Part shown: one piece after another, positions 34,281 through 47,456 of the stretch
How the letters are laid out: the number at the start of each line of letters is the position of its first letter
How positions within the stretch are numbered: the first letter of the stretch is position 1
Assembly (NCBI GenBank): GCA_004369085.1
Contig: ML210214.1
Span: forward strand, 1 to 64,000
DNA: 64,000 nucleotides
From: Coprinopsis marcescibilis
Taxonomy: Eukaryota > Basidiomycota > Agaricomycetes > Agaricales > Psathyrellaceae
Direction: 5' to 3'
Notes under the pieces: generated by a model
Seen by the model: the letters and a program-made list of their open reading frames with translations, nothing else
The model's database searches: none
What the model was told of the DNA's origin: nothing
Program-made: the position numbers and the translations under genes

Positions 34281-37200
34281 CTAGTCGCTGTCAGTATCCT
34301 CGGGCTTGGGTCCACCCTCAGCCAGCCACTTGATTAGCCTCAGCCTTCGTCGCTCGTCGCGCAGCTTCATTTGATTGCGTGTAGGCTTTTTCTTCTTCCT
34401 TAGCAGAGGATTTTGCGATGATGCCTCCTCTGCTCCGCTACCAGCAGGTGTTGCCGCAGCGGATGCAACTGGAGTCTGGATTCGAGAGCGTACAGGAGTG
34501 TTCCCACCACTGTTCTTTCCAAGACCCTTTTCTGAAAAGTCTTCCAGAACGGATGTCTTGCCTTGTTGTATCATGCATCCGTTGTCAACATTCCAGATTT
34601 CCGGGCCTTCAAACCTCTCGTATGAGCAAACTTTCAAACGAAGAGAGAGCTTAAAAAACTTACACAACGATGACACGAATTCATGATTGTGAGAAATAAT
34701 CACCTATGTTTGTCAGGTGAGAATTGTGTTCATTAATTTAACAGTGAAGAGAATACGACTTACAACGGCGCCACTCCAGTTCTTGATAGCCACCGCGAGT
34801 CCTCCAAGCGCCTCACGATCCAAGAAATTGCTCGGCTCGTCCAGAACACAGATCTATTAAATGTCGAAGGTCAATCATGATTTAATAGATGGCAAAAAAA
34901 ACACACCTGTGGGTTGTTCCAAAGACATGCAGCAATGACGAGTTTGATTTTTTGACCTAAGGGTACGACGTTGAGTCGAGCTGCGAAGAATTTTTTTAAA
35001 GGACAAACCTCCAGAAAGGCCCGATATTTCGTTGTATTGCGCAATATCTCCATCGAGACCGATATCTTCCAAGTGTTTACGAACAGCTTGCAGGTTCGTC
35101 TCTCTGGAACCAGCGCCTTCCCTAGAGGATTCTAAATCGTCGAATTGCTGGATGGGTTTTGTATAGCCTTTCTTGATCAGCTCCTCTCTCGGAACCCAGG
35201 TGTTGTACTTGTGATCAAGGCCTCTCCATTTGATTTCGTATTGCAAAGACTTTTTCAGCTTTTGTCTGCCCAAGATGAGCTATAGTCGGTGGAATCAGAC
35301 TTCGTGTTCAATGGGCGTAATGATTGGGCCTCACCTCCAATTTTCGCTTGCTGCCATCCTTTCCCACCCATTCCTGGTCGAGAATCCTTTTCTCTTCATC
35401 AGTCAACACGCGTGTAACCTTTTCGAGGAGTTCACCTAGTTATATTAAATGAATGTCGGAATCTAATCTCGAAGATGGAAACTCACGGTCATATCCGTCT
35501 TGGAATCGCCATTGAATGTATTGAATAGGGGTTTTTTCCAAGTGGCGTTCTAATCATTTTAACTAGTGAGAAGATTCCCTTTTCGATGATGATTCGGGCG
35601 TTATACCTATGTGGTGAGTAGCATGCTGTGAAACGTAGCCAACCCGCAGGGCTGGGTGCTTGTACACAGTTCCTTCTTGTGGCACAGTCTCTCCCTGATG
35701 ATGCGGTTAACGACACGGTGTTTACATGCTGTATCTAGATGTTTTCTCACTGTGATCAATTTAATCATAGTCGACTTTCCTGCACCATTAGGTCCAACAA
35801 CGCCGACCCGACTTGAGAGGACATCAGATTATCTCCAACGACATAGTGGATTTATCACACACCTTGACAGGGACAGCGCGCAGGACACGTTGTAAAGACT
35901 GGGCTTATCCCGACCTGGGTAGGTGAACGTGCAGTTTGACAATTTCAAAATTGCACGGGTGCTGCTTCTGACCCCCATCAAAGAACCGGGCGGTGGGAAG
36001 GAGAACTTGACGGTAGTGGCCGCAAGGGTGTAGTAGGACTTGGCCTCGGGATGCTCTTCAACGAACTTCGAGAGGTTGCCTCGGTAGTATGCGAGCTAAA
36101 TAGATCATTGCGTCAGTTCTGCCCACAAAGACAATAAGAGACCAATACCTTTTTCTGTTCATAATGGATGATATCCGTGGTAACATTGTCAAGGAAGCTA
36201 TGGCATAACGGTAAACGAGAAGGCTAGACTTGTAGAACTGAGGTTGCTTACCCGGAGTCGTGACTGATTATGAGACAGGTTACATTCTTTTGATCATGCA
36301 ACCACTGCTGAAGCCACTTGACCGAGGATGCGTCCAACTGAAGGGAGGTTCGAGGTTTGACCCTTTGGTATCATGGTCAAAAGGACTTACATGATTGGTA
36401 GGCTGTAAAAGCGTCAGAGAGAGCGGCTACATGGGGAGTATTGCCTCGTACCTCATCGAGCAGGAGGAGGTCTGCCTTGTACAGCATGGCCCGGGCAAGT
36501 TCGAGCTTCATTTTCCATCCACCAGACAAACCGCCAACGAGTTCGTTCTGCCGTTCGTCATCAAAGCCAACATCTGCTAGCTGCCTCTGGATCTCCGATC
36601 GAGCAACATGTGCGAGCTTTTCATCTGTGAGCGGGTTATTAGCTTGCTCCAATGTCCTGAAACGAAGCTGATCCTACCAGCGGCAATGAAATCGATAACA
36701 TTCAAAGATGTATTCTCGCCTTGAAGAGAATGCTCGACCATCACACATTTGATTTGTTCGGGAGGCGGGAAATTTTCCACCTTGCTATCTCTCAGCTGCC
36801 GCATGAGAGTAGACTTTCCGGATCCATTGGTTCCCAAAATTCCATAACGGCGTCCGCGGAATAGGCGAAGTTTCGTGTGTGAAAGAAGAAGAAGGGCTCC
36901 GTATGCCAAAGAGAATAGGGTGTCGCACAGCAGCTCTCCTTCTTCAGATGACTCGGACTCAACAACTTGATGCTTTGTCTATTTCCGCCTTTCAGAATGA
37001 TAGCCCACTTCAACGGAGATGAACTACTCACCTTGTCAATCGCATGAAAGTGAGCGCGAACTGATTCAGCGAAGGCCTCTGCCTGTGGCTTCTCAATCCA
37101 GAGTGACATGTATACGCCAATGGAGCGTTTCCACGCATCGCTGTCCGCGAATTCTCGCTTATAAACCAGATCGGCGACGATAGAGGCTACAAAGCGCAAG

Positions 37201-38525
37201 GAGGTCTCCAAAAGGGAATATTTGGCCTGGGGTGGTGCATTTGGTGACTTTGTAGAAGGAACAGACAGATCTTCTGGCAATAAGGTGTGCAATGCGACAA
37301 GGACATCTTTGATTTCCGTCTCGACGTCACGATGCTCTGGAGGTGGTCCAGACGCTGAAGCACCTGATTTAAGAAGCGTATCGTACGCAGCTTGACCAAA
37401 GGCGCGGACCTAAATAACCATCATGATTGTATCTAAACTTTGAGGAAGTAAGAGGAGAGACGAACCTCAGGGAATGACGCTCCGACAGCGATCTTCTCTA
37501 CGCCATCCACGAGTGAGCTGAGATAAGTTGCAGCCACGCGTGGGTCTCGAACCAGCTTGACAAAGTTGTCGATGATGATGACAGTTCGTCGTTGGACTTC
37601 CATGCTGCGATCGTTCAGGCCTCGCAAAAGCAGTGGGACAAGAACGGCAAGAGCAGGTGCCTTGACTTCAGCCACAAATGTGGTATTTGAAAGGGCCTTG
37701 ATGCAGGCAGGTACCGTCGTCGGTTCGCTCATGCATTTGACGAGAGCAGGGATATGTGGTGTCAAGTCCGGATTCGCCAGCGTTGTGCAAAGTGAAGTCG
37801 CGCATTTCGTCGCGGCAGAAGATACCTATCGTCGAGGTTAAAACGTATTGAATTAATGATAGCACCTGGAAGGCCCACCTCTGCCTTGGTATCGTGCAAT
37901 GCCTTTTCGACGTGGGGTAAAACGGTGCTCAATTCCGTGGCTACTACATCTCGAGCGGATGAAACGAAGCTTTTGAGTCCGTCCAAAACGCCAACCTTGC
38001 CACGCCACTTGGCAGAGTCGAGGATGGTTTCCAGCTGGCGGAACACAAATGGGACCGCTTCCGGGGGGCATAATTTGAGAATGGCTTTGATAGCGGCCGA
38101 TGCCGCAGCACGAACAACGTCTCCCTTATCCATAAGCAGCTCGTAGAGTATGGGAAGCGAAGGGAGGAGCAGCGGCACAGCTGGGGCACCCAAGATGGTA
38201 GCTAGGGATTGGAACGCTATCCCCGCTGACTCTCGTTCGTACCCAGATTTTTTATTCGTAGCGAATGTGTGAAGGGCCGTTACAACGCCAGAGTCCCTGT
38301 TAGAGCTGTGAGAACCAAGGACTTCGCAAGTTGCAGGTCTGACTTACTCAAGGGATTGTGGGCCAGCTTTCGCGATTTGGCGAGATAGTTTATCTGCGGC
38401 AGCCCTTGCATCTAAAATGTCTTCTTATCAGCTTGGATTCTACATAAGCCATCCAGACACGCACCAGGAGCTGTTGGAGCCGTCTTGAGGCCCTCTAGAA
38501 GGGTGGGGAATGAAAGATCGGACAT
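34281..38525 (-). CDS. eEF3-family ABC ATPase, New1/Elf1 type
   Basis: This is a cytosolic ABCF-like ATPase that acts on ribosomes (New1 in yeast; Elf1 in fission yeast, linked to mRNA export). The N-terminus (MSDLSFPTLLEGLKTAP) leads into HEAT-type repeats (38200-37200; for example TFVAEVKAPALAVLVPLLLRG). The first ABC domain has Walker A GTNGSGKST (near 36815) and signature LSGGWKMKLELARAML. The second has GPNGAGKST (near 35775), a chromodomain-like insertion (KLKKSLQYEIKWRGLDHKYN) and signature SGLSGG. The C-terminus is a basic run and TRNQMKLRDERRRLR, ending PEDTDSD. That end and insertion fit New1/Elf1 better than true eEF3, whose tail is poly-Lys. The length is about 1,080 aa in some twenty exons. 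Confidence 0.88.
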
Positions 38526-38923
38526 GATCACTTGAAAGACCAAGAAGCAATGATTGGAGGTGAAGAATAACCAGTGGTCCTTGAGACTTGAGCGGCGCTG
38601 GGGTCTATTCCAATGAAAATGGGTCCAACCGGAGTCTTGAGCTTTCTACTTGGGCACTGAGCGTAACCCTTTGCTTCAGACTGTGGGTATCCTGCGGAGA
38701 AAAGAAAATACACTGAATAGCCTCGCGAAATTGGAGAAATTGAGCAGAAAAGTTTTATCAATCGGCCCGCACGTGGTTCCGTTGTGATCGCTGCTGTACA
38801 CCATCAGACTTGGCATCAACCTGACTAAAAATAGAACCGATAAAAAAGGCGCAATTTCAGTGAGCGTAAGTGCTATGAACTACGATAAGTATGTACACAG
38901 TTCAGGTATGTAGTCGGGCACGT
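38526..38923. other. Intergenic: New1/Elf1 promoter
   Basis: This short spacer lies between two minus-strand genes. It holds the promoter of the New1/Elf1 gene and the 3' end of the acyltransferase gene. No gene or clear element is seen. Confidence 0.4.
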
Positions 38924-41008
38924 CTAGTTATCCTCAACCGGATAGTCTACCTTATCGTATAGCCGGAGCACTTCATTCCAATCCCTCTTTCTTCTCCGCT
39001 TGATAGAAAAGTATCGCGCACGTTCATCCCAATCCCCCGTTATTCTTCCCTTTTCTCGGCCTCCAATCTTGGCAAAATGTTTCTCAGGTTCCGCCGGAAG
39101 TCCAAGTACATTCATAGCAAGGTTTGCAACACGGCTGTGCAAATCGATGCGTTGCTCCCGCATACGTTTCAACGCAGGCTTGCCAATTTGTAGAAGTCGA
39201 TACAGTGCCGTGAAAGCGCGGAATGTTGACACTGTGTCCTCGAACCACCGCAATGTTATCCACATCATGGCTGGAGTCAGCGGGATAGTGATGAATGCAA
39301 TAGGCCAGGTGAAAATGACAACAAGTGCCCATACAACACCGCCCGAAAGGAGCCCATAGATGAGTTTGTACTGTGCAATTTCGTCCCATGTATCCAAAAC
39401 GGGACCTGTCTTCTTGAAGCTGCGAACTGCGATGTAGGTGGTAAGGAACACCGGTGCCCAGAGTATCAGGCCTGGCAACGAAGTGGTCAAAAGAATGATG
39501 AGCCAAGTTAGTCGGATTGACATCCTGAACAGAATGACGGGTCGCCGCAACGGTGGTCGGCGGATTCGATCATCTTTGACTCCCCAGCGGGCAAGCTGGT
39601 CTTGATAGGCCTAATGAAAATGCACAGTGTTAAGTGAGACAAGAGTATGATAGATCCATGACACACTTTCAAATCCCTGCACAGCTCCCGAACAGCAGGA
39701 GGGTCAACGCTTGCCGAAGTGTCGACGTCGATTCCGTCCGTCTGACAAGACTTGAAAAGTTCTAAAAACTTGCGTGCTAACCGAACATACTCCCCGAGCG
39801 GCATGCGAGTGCCCAGAGGGGCGTACATTCCAGCTGCCAACTTAGCACTGCGAATGAGTTCCCACTTTGGAGCGTCCAAAAGACCAGAGCTGATGCTTTC
39901 TTGGAGATCCTGGGTCACTCGCTTGACGTCGGCAAAGTCAACCGGCGGTACAAGTTCCGGGTGGGTCTATTGAAGTTGTTCGATTAATATATGATCCCGT
40001 GGTACCCAACATGGCCTTTACCTTTGGGGAGAACACGAGGGGCTTTTGGAAAGTTACCAGCACATCCGAGCGGAAATGCTGCCGATGCCTGAAAATGACA
40101 GAATGTATGAGTCCTCAGAGCTAGGTTGTGGGGGCGTATTCCGTACATGTATGTGATTGCACAAGGCAAAACGGAGATTTCAAAATCGGGATTGTCCCGA
40201 TTTCGTCCCAAAATGTCAGTCACCATTCGTGCAACTGCAATCATCACGAGTGTCAGACTTTCACAGATAACCAATGCCGCGGGGTCCTACCTCCGGTTTT
40301 CAGGGGCGCAATCTCTGGGTGAAATCGGCTGATGCCTTCTGGGAACATGCAGACGGCATCTCCCATTTCAACCGCCTGTCTAGACCATTAGTAATGAGTA
40401 AAGTAAAGCAGAAATCGTGTTACAGACCTCCATAAGTTTCAGCATGACTTGCGTATTGTCGGCAGTTCCGTCTGCGTTATCTTTTCTTCTCTGAATGGGT
40501 ACGGTGCCGGTGGATTCAATAAGCCAACTGGTAAAGTTCCTTTGGCCAAAAATCGACGCCTTTGCGGTCATACGCAGCATGTTACGTTTCTGCAGACCGT
40601 TAGCTGGCTGTAAAGCCGAAGGGAATAGTGATGGACTACCTGTGGTGGCACTGAGGTTATCAGCATTCTAAGAGTTGTGTGAATAAGGATGTGCGGAGTG
40701 TTTGAAAGAAACACTTACAGGGCATCCGTCAGTGAATTGCTGTGATTGGCACAGACGATGCTTCAGGGGGAATTAGACAGCCAGGCGAAGGTAGAGCCGA
40801 CTGGAAGTATGTACCATGGCTTTCCGGTTTCTGGAACAAACTCGGTGTTTTCGATGACAATGGAGCCGTAGAATATCTTCAGGACGAATCTGAAGAGCAA
40901 CCTACGGATAACTTAGAAGTAAAGAACGGAAATAGACTTCAATTGGGTCAATTCTTACCGAATAAGGACATAAGACCAAGGAGTCGGAGATCCTACAGGC
41001 GTGGACAT
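38924..41008 (-). CDS. Glycerol-3-phosphate O-acyltransferase (Sct1/Gpt2-like)
   Basis: The enzyme performs the first step of glycerolipid synthesis, acylating glycerol-3-phosphate (or DHAP) at the ER membrane. The start at 41008 gives MSTPVGSPTPWSYVLIR followed by a hydrophobic segment and GSIVIENTEFVPETGKP. Motif I, ANHSNSLTDAL, corresponds to the H-x5-D active site of fungal GPATs. MLRMTAKASIFGQRNFTSW and ESTGTVPIQRR form the next block, and FPEGISRFHPEI is the motif III acyl-acceptor site. The C-terminal third carries two or three membrane segments (LTWLIILLTTSLPGLILWAP; GGVVWALVVIFTWPIAF). Several short introns are bridged in phase. It is divergent from RRP12 by about 210 bp. Confidence 0.9.
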
Positions 41009-41219
41009 ATGTCGACTGCCTGCCGATGAAGTTTATAGCAATAGAGTTGGAGAAGGTAATGAAATAGATGCCAGCAATGTTGTGTTCAAGCGCTGAGGGG
41101 CTCGACTCGACCCACATGCAGCGGCATTCAATCAAGACACCGAGATGTTACCTAATCAGATCTACTGAATTTTGCGAGAAGAATGAGAATTGAAGGTTTA
41201 TTAAGTCCATACAGCAGCT
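41009..41219. promoter_or_regulatory. Divergent promoter, GPAT / RRP12
   Basis: Only 211 bp separate the start codons of the acyltransferase (41008, minus) and RRP12 (41220, plus). Both promoters must overlap here. Confidence 0.6.
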
Positions 41220-44200
41220 ATGGAGGAAGCCCTCGCGAAAATCAGGCCGCATGTATCCTCGAATCTATCACACCAAAAAACGCCTGCAAAGCTGCTGGTT
41301 GCAGTCGAGTCCACGTTGAAGGAGCAAAAAACAGAACCGACAGCGACCGCCTATTTCGCAGCACTCTTGACTATCTTGGACGGGACGATCCAGAAGAAAG
41401 AACTTTCTCTGAACGATGGTGATGTGCTGCCTGCAGAACTGTACCTGCTAGCTTTCATTATCCCCTTCGTCCCACCACCAGTACTTCGCGCACATCTGAA
41501 TACACTCTTGTCTCTGACTGCACCCCTCTTTCCCGCCCTGGACCAACATCCTCCCGCCCTGCGTTCCCAGCTCGCCATATATCAAGGAGCTCTCAAGACA
41601 GTCGATAGATCGCAGCTGGAGGCTCAAGGAATCCGGCAGTCGTTTGCTTCGATTCTGCAGTTGTGCATTGACGGTCGACCCAAAGTTCGCAAAAAAGCCA
41701 CGGAGGTTATCACTGATATCATCTCCAGTCCTCCAGCCCCACTTTCAATCCATCCCTACTCACAACGAGTCGCAGAATGGGCAATATCACTGCTTGCAGA
41801 GGTTGCATCTGGACCGTTATCCAAGTCAAAAGCCTCGAAGCAAGGGAACAGCCCTGGGTCGGAGACAGGGATTCACTTACTCGCTTTTCTGCGTCCTGCT
41901 CTTCCACATCTCCCCCCCTCTGTGCGTAAAAGAAACTCTTTGAGCTGGATTCCAACTCAATATAGTGTTTAGACCCTTCCCATATTGACCAAGCAACTTT
42001 TGAGTCTTCCCCGACTGGGCAACCTCTATCTCACCCAAGGAGCATATTCTCTTCTCGCCGACATCTTCGCCCTACCCGTTGAAGACCCTTCGGTCAGTTT
42101 CCAGGACCAGCTGCCCGAAATACTCGCCATCTTGCTCTCGTCTACGCCCCCAAAATCGGACCACAACCTCCCAGTAGCATGGGCATCCACAGTTGGGGAG
42201 GCCATGTCAGCGTACAACCTTGGTAACCCAACAGGGTGCTCTTCGGAGATTTCAAAGGCCTGGAGAACACTTTGGCCCTTTTTGGAGTCGACAGAGACAT
42301 CAGTGCGGCAAGCAACTGCCAATGCTCTGATACAAATTGCAACCTGCTTTTCGGCAGACTTTGTAAAGGCAGACATCCAAACTTCAGAGAAGAAGTCAAC
42401 AATCAAGAAATTAATTTCACAAACATCGGAATCTCTGGATTCACTGGCGTACTCTCGGGCCATTCCCGACATCCTCACAGTCATTGCTGCTCTCATCAAA
42501 AATCTCCGATACCGCATATTGAAGGAGTCTCCAACAGCCGCAGAGTTGGTTATGATTCCATTAATCGAGAAAATCGGCGATCTCAGAGTACAGAAAACCT
42601 TTGAATATAAGGAGGCCGCAGATTTTGCCTTGGGAATCGCGATGCATGTCCTTGGGCCTGAAGTTCTGCTCAAGGTCCTGCCTCTGAACCTTGACCCTGC
42701 CTCACGGTGAGTGGTGAATATGCTTCATTCGGATCATCTGCTCAGACATCCTATCAGAACATCTGGAGAGGAACCTAGAGCATTCTTGCTACCACTCTTA
42801 TCCCAGCCACACCCTTCACCATTGCGGCACTTTATCGACTATTTTGTTCCTCTCAGTGAACAAATGTTTGAATTGCAACAGAAAGCCGAGGATGCCGGCC
42901 GCCACTCGGAAGGCAAGGTTTGGAGTGTACTCACAGGCCAAGTTTGGTCAGGCCTTGTGGGCTATTGCTGGGGCTCGCCCGATTTGAGCCAGGTGTGTCA
43001 TTTTCCACATTCGATGAACGCCTTTCTCAAAAATTGTCTAGTCTCTGGATGCCACCTTTTCGCAACTTATATCCCAGCTGTTGTATGGCCAAGCCGAATT
43101 AAGACCCGCAATTCTCAAGGCCCTGAGGACGTTAGTCGAATCAAACGCGGCAATGGCAACAGGGAATTTCGAAAACGCCCCAACAACCACGATAACGACA
43201 GAAGATGCGAAGAAAAATCTCGAATACCTCAGTACTCAGGCCGAGAGTTGGCTCGCCGTGCTTTTCAACGTTTTCGGGACTGTGGAACGGGACTCTCGCG
43301 GCATGGTCGGCGAGACCATCTCTTCCTGGGCATCTGTTGCCAGCAAACCGGTGAGTGAACTGCGGATTCAAGGTTTGTCCCATTCTGATATACAGCAGCA
43401 ACTCGAACAAGCCTACAGGAAAGTCATCGACCTCTATAAAACACATCTCATTGCCTCGACGAGGTTGACGGGCAGACAACTGTCAGGGTCAAACGCAGAC
43501 GTCAACATGACCACGACCGCGCAAGACATTCTCTTACTTCTTCTACCGCATCTTCCGCAAAAAGATGTTCAAGAACTGTTCGAACTCAGTCTCAGCCAAG
43601 ACAACCTCTGCAACAGGGATAACGGCATCCAGAAACGTGGCTACAAGACCCTCTTCAAAATTTCAGAAGATGCCAACTTCAACCTCCAAGTGGAAGAGGT
43701 AGTTAAACGGCTGGACGAATTCGTGGATGGTCTGGTTTCCGCTGCGAAAAAGGTAGTTAAGAATGCACACTCGTTAACGTTTACACAGAGCTTATAAAAG
43801 TCTAGGATCGGTTCAGTCTCCTTACTGTCCTTGTTGACAGACTACCCTCAACTTCATTCCACGTCATCCCATCGCTTATCCCTGAAGCTGTGCTCGGTAC
43901 AAAGGAGCCATCGGAGAAGGCTCGTACTGAAGCCTTCGACCTCATCGTTGCAATGGGACGTAAAATGGAACAAGGTGGTGTTGTTAAGAGATCCATGATC
44001 GACGGAATGGACCAGGATGATGCTCCAGACGGTATGTGGGACTTGGACGCGCAGGTCCCGAACCTTACTTACTGTCGCCATTAGCTGTTGCGAACGTGGA
44101 AGAGTTCATGACCATGATGGCTGGTGGTCTGGCAGGCGCAAGCGCACACATGATTAGCGCGTCCATAACAGCTATTTCTCGCCTTGTTTTCGAATTCAAA

Positions 44201-45454
44201 GGTAAGTCGACTTTTGATGGCCTGGATGAATTCTTATTTCTTCCTTTACAGACTCTATCTCTCCCAACATGCACAACGAAGTGCTTTCCACGATTCTTGT
44301 CTTTTTGACCTCCGCTAACCGCGAGATCGTCAAATCGGCTCTCGGGTTCACGAAACTTGTCATCCACACCCTCTCAGTGGATCTTCTCCGGCCTCACCTT
44401 CAAGAGCTGGTATCTGCACTGCTAAATTGGTCCCACGACCACAAAAACCACTTCAAGGTCAAAGTTCGGCATATCTTTGAACGGTTGTTGAGGCGCTTTG
44501 ACTTTGATGAGGTGTATGCTTGCGCTGCCGATTCAGATGCTGCCAAGGTTCTCCTAAACATTAAAAAGCGAAAGGAGCGAGCTAAGAGGAAACGCGCTTC
44601 TAAGGATGATGATGATGAGGAACAGGTACGATTTGTTGGCTTAGTCTGCTAGTCCAATTCAACTAATCGTTTATCGAAGATGCCCCTTGCGAAACCCGCG
44701 GTCGGAGATGCGTTTGAAGATGTTCTTTATGGCAGTGAAAGTGAACTGGGAGATAGCGATGATGAGGACGTGCCTACTAACCACTCGAAGAAATCCATCA
44801 GGAAAAAAGACACTGGCCATGTTCGTCTGAGGATAGATGACGACGATCCGACTGATTTGCTGCATGGTGTCACTTCGAAAGTCACGAGTGAGTGCCTTGC
44901 ATTTGTATCCTACTTGATTTAAGTGTTAATCGCACTATGCAGATGCAGCTGCGAACCGCCGCCGAAAACCTGGCCAGGATGCCTCCCACTTCAAGACTGA
45001 TGATAGCACAGGGAAGATGGTCATTGACGAGGGAGGATCCGACGAGGACGACTCGATGGCCGTTGCTCAAGATGTTGCTGGAACCGCCTACAAGGAGAGC
45101 TTGACATCAGTCGACGGATTTACTCGGGGACCTAACGGAAAGGTCAAGTTCCACAAGGACACCAAGAAACGTCGAAGGCAAAATGACGATGAGGACGTCG
45201 AAATGGGGGATGCGGAAGAACCAGCTTTGCAAAGCAAAGCCAAGAAGCCAAGGAGCCGCACTGATCCCAAATTCGGCCATGAATTCAAGGCAAAGGTAAG
45301 CCTAGAACAATCAAGTCAGAACGCGGGCTGATTGTCTTTACAGAAAGCGGGAGGCGATGTCAAGAAAAACGGGGTTGATCCATATGCGTATCTCCCACTG
45401 GGACAAGCCGCAAAGAGAGGAAAGGGAAGGATTGGTATTGCTGGAAAGCGATAG
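41220..45454 (+). CDS. RRP12: Rrp12, ribosome biogenesis and export HEAT protein
   Basis: Rrp12 is a nucleolar/nuclear karyopherin-like HEAT-repeat protein needed for maturation and nuclear export of pre-40S and pre-60S particles. The start at 41220 gives MEEALAKIRPHVSSNLSHQK. The first intron is 41922-41972, followed by TLPILTKQLLSLPRLGN. Long helical repeats, including the NUC173 region (YSRAIPDILTVIAALIKNL; FALGIAMHVLGPEVLLKVLP), continue to about 44500. The C-terminus is acidic/basic alternating (DEDVEMGDAEEP; KKPRSRTDPKFG) and ends DPYAYLPLGQAAKRGKGR, typical of the family. The length is about 1,250 aa in roughly ten exons. The stop is 50 bp from that of the convergent PAC2 gene. Confidence 0.93.
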
Positions 45455-45504
45455 AGATACAGCGTTCATTTTGTGTTACAAATTTTTGCTATCCTACCCG
45501 GTGC

Positions 45505-46517
45505 TTAGCCATACAAGTCTTGTTCATGAGGTGAGCCAAATAAGCCCACTTTCCACGTTGACGGTTGCTTCCATTCCGAAATTTGAGAGTCGATTTCGGT
45601 AACTTTGGCGACTACACTGGCCAGCAAGGTCGCGTCGGCCCTGTTGTCGCCTTCCATCACAAACTGGAGGAGAGAGCCAGTTGGGGTGGACCAGTTTTCT
45701 GGTAAAGATGACAGAATGCGCCTAGTTAGACCTCCGCCTGGGATGAAAGGCATCTCACTCTGGTCTTCGCCGGTGCCACCAATTACAAAAGTTGATGATC
45801 TAAAAACTGGAATTGGCAACTTTTGCAAGAGATGCAAAGGAGAATCTTCAAGAGATGGCGTGTTAGGTCGTCGAATTTGGAATGTCGGCGTGCTATTTGA
45901 AGATGTGTTTGTTATCCGACGCGAACACGAAATAATAGACATTAGTATCTAGTACTTACAACATTTGAGAATCATTCCTGTTTATTGAGTCAACTCCCGA
46001 CAGGAAGAGTACTGCGGAGAATTTGGACGCTTGGATGAACTGGAACAAGGCTTCGACAAATTCCTGCTTCTGTGTCTATGAGACAAAGAGATTGGTACTG
46101 GCCATTGAGATGATTTAAGATTCTTCACGTACTACCAGGACCGGTGACCTCTGCTGGGTGACGACAATATTGAAGCCGGGCTTTCCAAACACTACGCTCG
46201 CGATTTAAACGCCGAATTTACTGAGGATATCCAGACGAGTACTTGCATTCAAGAGGGGTTGTTATACCGGGGAGTCCATCCTCTCTGGCGCCTACTACGG
46301 GAATACAGTGACTGGGATCTAGGGTCGCGATCCTTTCCAAGGAAAATGTGGCTGAAATGAGGTCGACTGCCAATTGGGAGACGTTGGCAGTCGATACAAC
46401 GGGCTAGTATAAAAAGGTAGATCAGTAGGTGGCCCTCTAAGCTGGGAGTCTGAAACGTACAACAACGAGGATTTTCCCCGCTAGATCGACCTTGGTGGAT
46501 GGTGGAAGGAGAGACAT
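45505..46517 (-). CDS. Proteasome assembly chaperone 2 (PAC2/Add66)
   Basis: With PAC1 this chaperone guides assembly of the 20S proteasome alpha ring. The start at 46517 gives MSLLPPSTKVDLAGKILVV. A spliced exon adds PVVSTANVSQLAVDLISATF, then RIATLDPSHCIPVVGARED, GKPGFNIVVTQQRSPVLV and EFVEALFQFIQASKF. The C-terminal part has EMPFIPGGGLTRRILSSL, the conserved PAC2 glycine-rich turn. The tail is acidic/helical and ends EQDLYG. The family identity rests on the PVVSxxNVxQLAVDL and PGGGLTRRLL blocks. It shares a 93-bp divergent promoter with a UCH-family deubiquitinase. Confidence 0.85.
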
Positions 46518-46610
46518 GGCATAGCCCTTGCAATCCGTTTCCCACAAGGCAAATACAAAGATTACGCTGACGCGTCTGTTAATTGAAATCATCCTTCGCC
46601 GCCAACCAAC
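46518..46610. promoter_or_regulatory. 93-bp bidirectional promoter, PAC2 / UCH
   Basis: The start codons of the divergent PAC2 (46517) and UCH (46611) genes are only 93 bp apart. The interval contains no intron or other feature. I did not find a clear match to the yeast Rpn4 proteasome element GGTGGCAAA; the closest string, CAAGGCAAA, differs at two positions. Confidence 0.7.
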
Positions 46611-47434
46611 ATGTCCGAGTCTAATCAAGAATTGTCTATATACGACAGAACAGTCCCCAATTATCGAAAGCACTATGTTCCCCTCGAGTCAGATCCAGCT
46701 ATTTTCACCGACCTCGCGCGTCGTTTAGGGGTCAAGGGATACGAGTTCCATGACGTCTTATCATTGGATGACCCCGATCTACTGGCCTTCATACCCCGTC
46801 CAGTCCTGGCGTTGATTCTCGTGTTCCCCGTATCCGACAAACACGATGCGCAAGTAAAGGAACAGGAAAAGCGAAGAACCGTATATGCAGGTCGTGGTGA
46901 AGCCGAGCCAGTGGTCTGGTTTGCGCAAACCATCCAGAACGCCTGTGGCCTGTACGCCATCCTTCATGCTTTATCGAACACTATTGGCCGAAGCGCGATC
47001 GGTAAATGACCTTCATACTTAACCCAGCGCACTTATCAGACCCGCTGACTGAGTTTACAGAAACAGGGTCAGCACTTGACAATTTGCTCAAGGAGTGTGT
47101 ACCTTTGACTCCCGACGAGCGAGTACTTGCTCTCGAAAGCTCAAGTGAAGTGGAAACAGCACATGCTGCGGCAGCATCACAAGGTGGCACAGCTCCTCCG
47201 GCAGCGGACGCTAAAGTAGACTTCCACTACATATGCTTTGCGCGTTCGACGAAAAACAATCACATATACGAGTTGAATGGAACCGTTAAAGGCCCAATCG
47301 ACTTGGGAGAAGCTGTGGAGGGCGAGGATCTTCTGAGCAAAGAAGGTATCAAGGTGTTTAAGGAGTATATTGCACAGGTGGCGCCGGAAGGTCAGAATAT
47401 AGGATTTAGCTTGTTGGCCCTTACAGCGGCTTGA
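46611..47434 (+). CDS. Ubiquitin C-terminal hydrolase, UCH family (Yuh1/UCHL3-like)
   Basis: This is a cysteine protease (family C12) that releases small adducts from the C-terminus of ubiquitin or Nedd8. Two exons are inferred, 46611-47001 and 47040-47434, giving 261 aa. The intron is 38 nt, the shortest I accept here. The N-terminus contains VPLESDPAIFTDLARRLG. The active site is QTIQNACGLYAILHALSN, with the oxyanion Gln and catalytic Cys. The catalytic His lies in KNNHIYELNGTVKGPID, followed by the family's typical D/N-G turn. There is a crossover-loop-like region between them. Its stop is 22 bp from that of ETF-alpha on the other strand. Confidence 0.93.
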
Positions 47435-47456
47435 GCTGTTCGTAGCTATAATTAAA

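Noticed and set aside
34281..38525. Calling the ABC ATPase canonical eEF3
   Set aside because: The chromodomain-like insertion sequence and the TRNQMK...RRRLR tail ending in an acidic stretch fit New1/Elf1; true eEF3 has a poly-Lys C-terminus.
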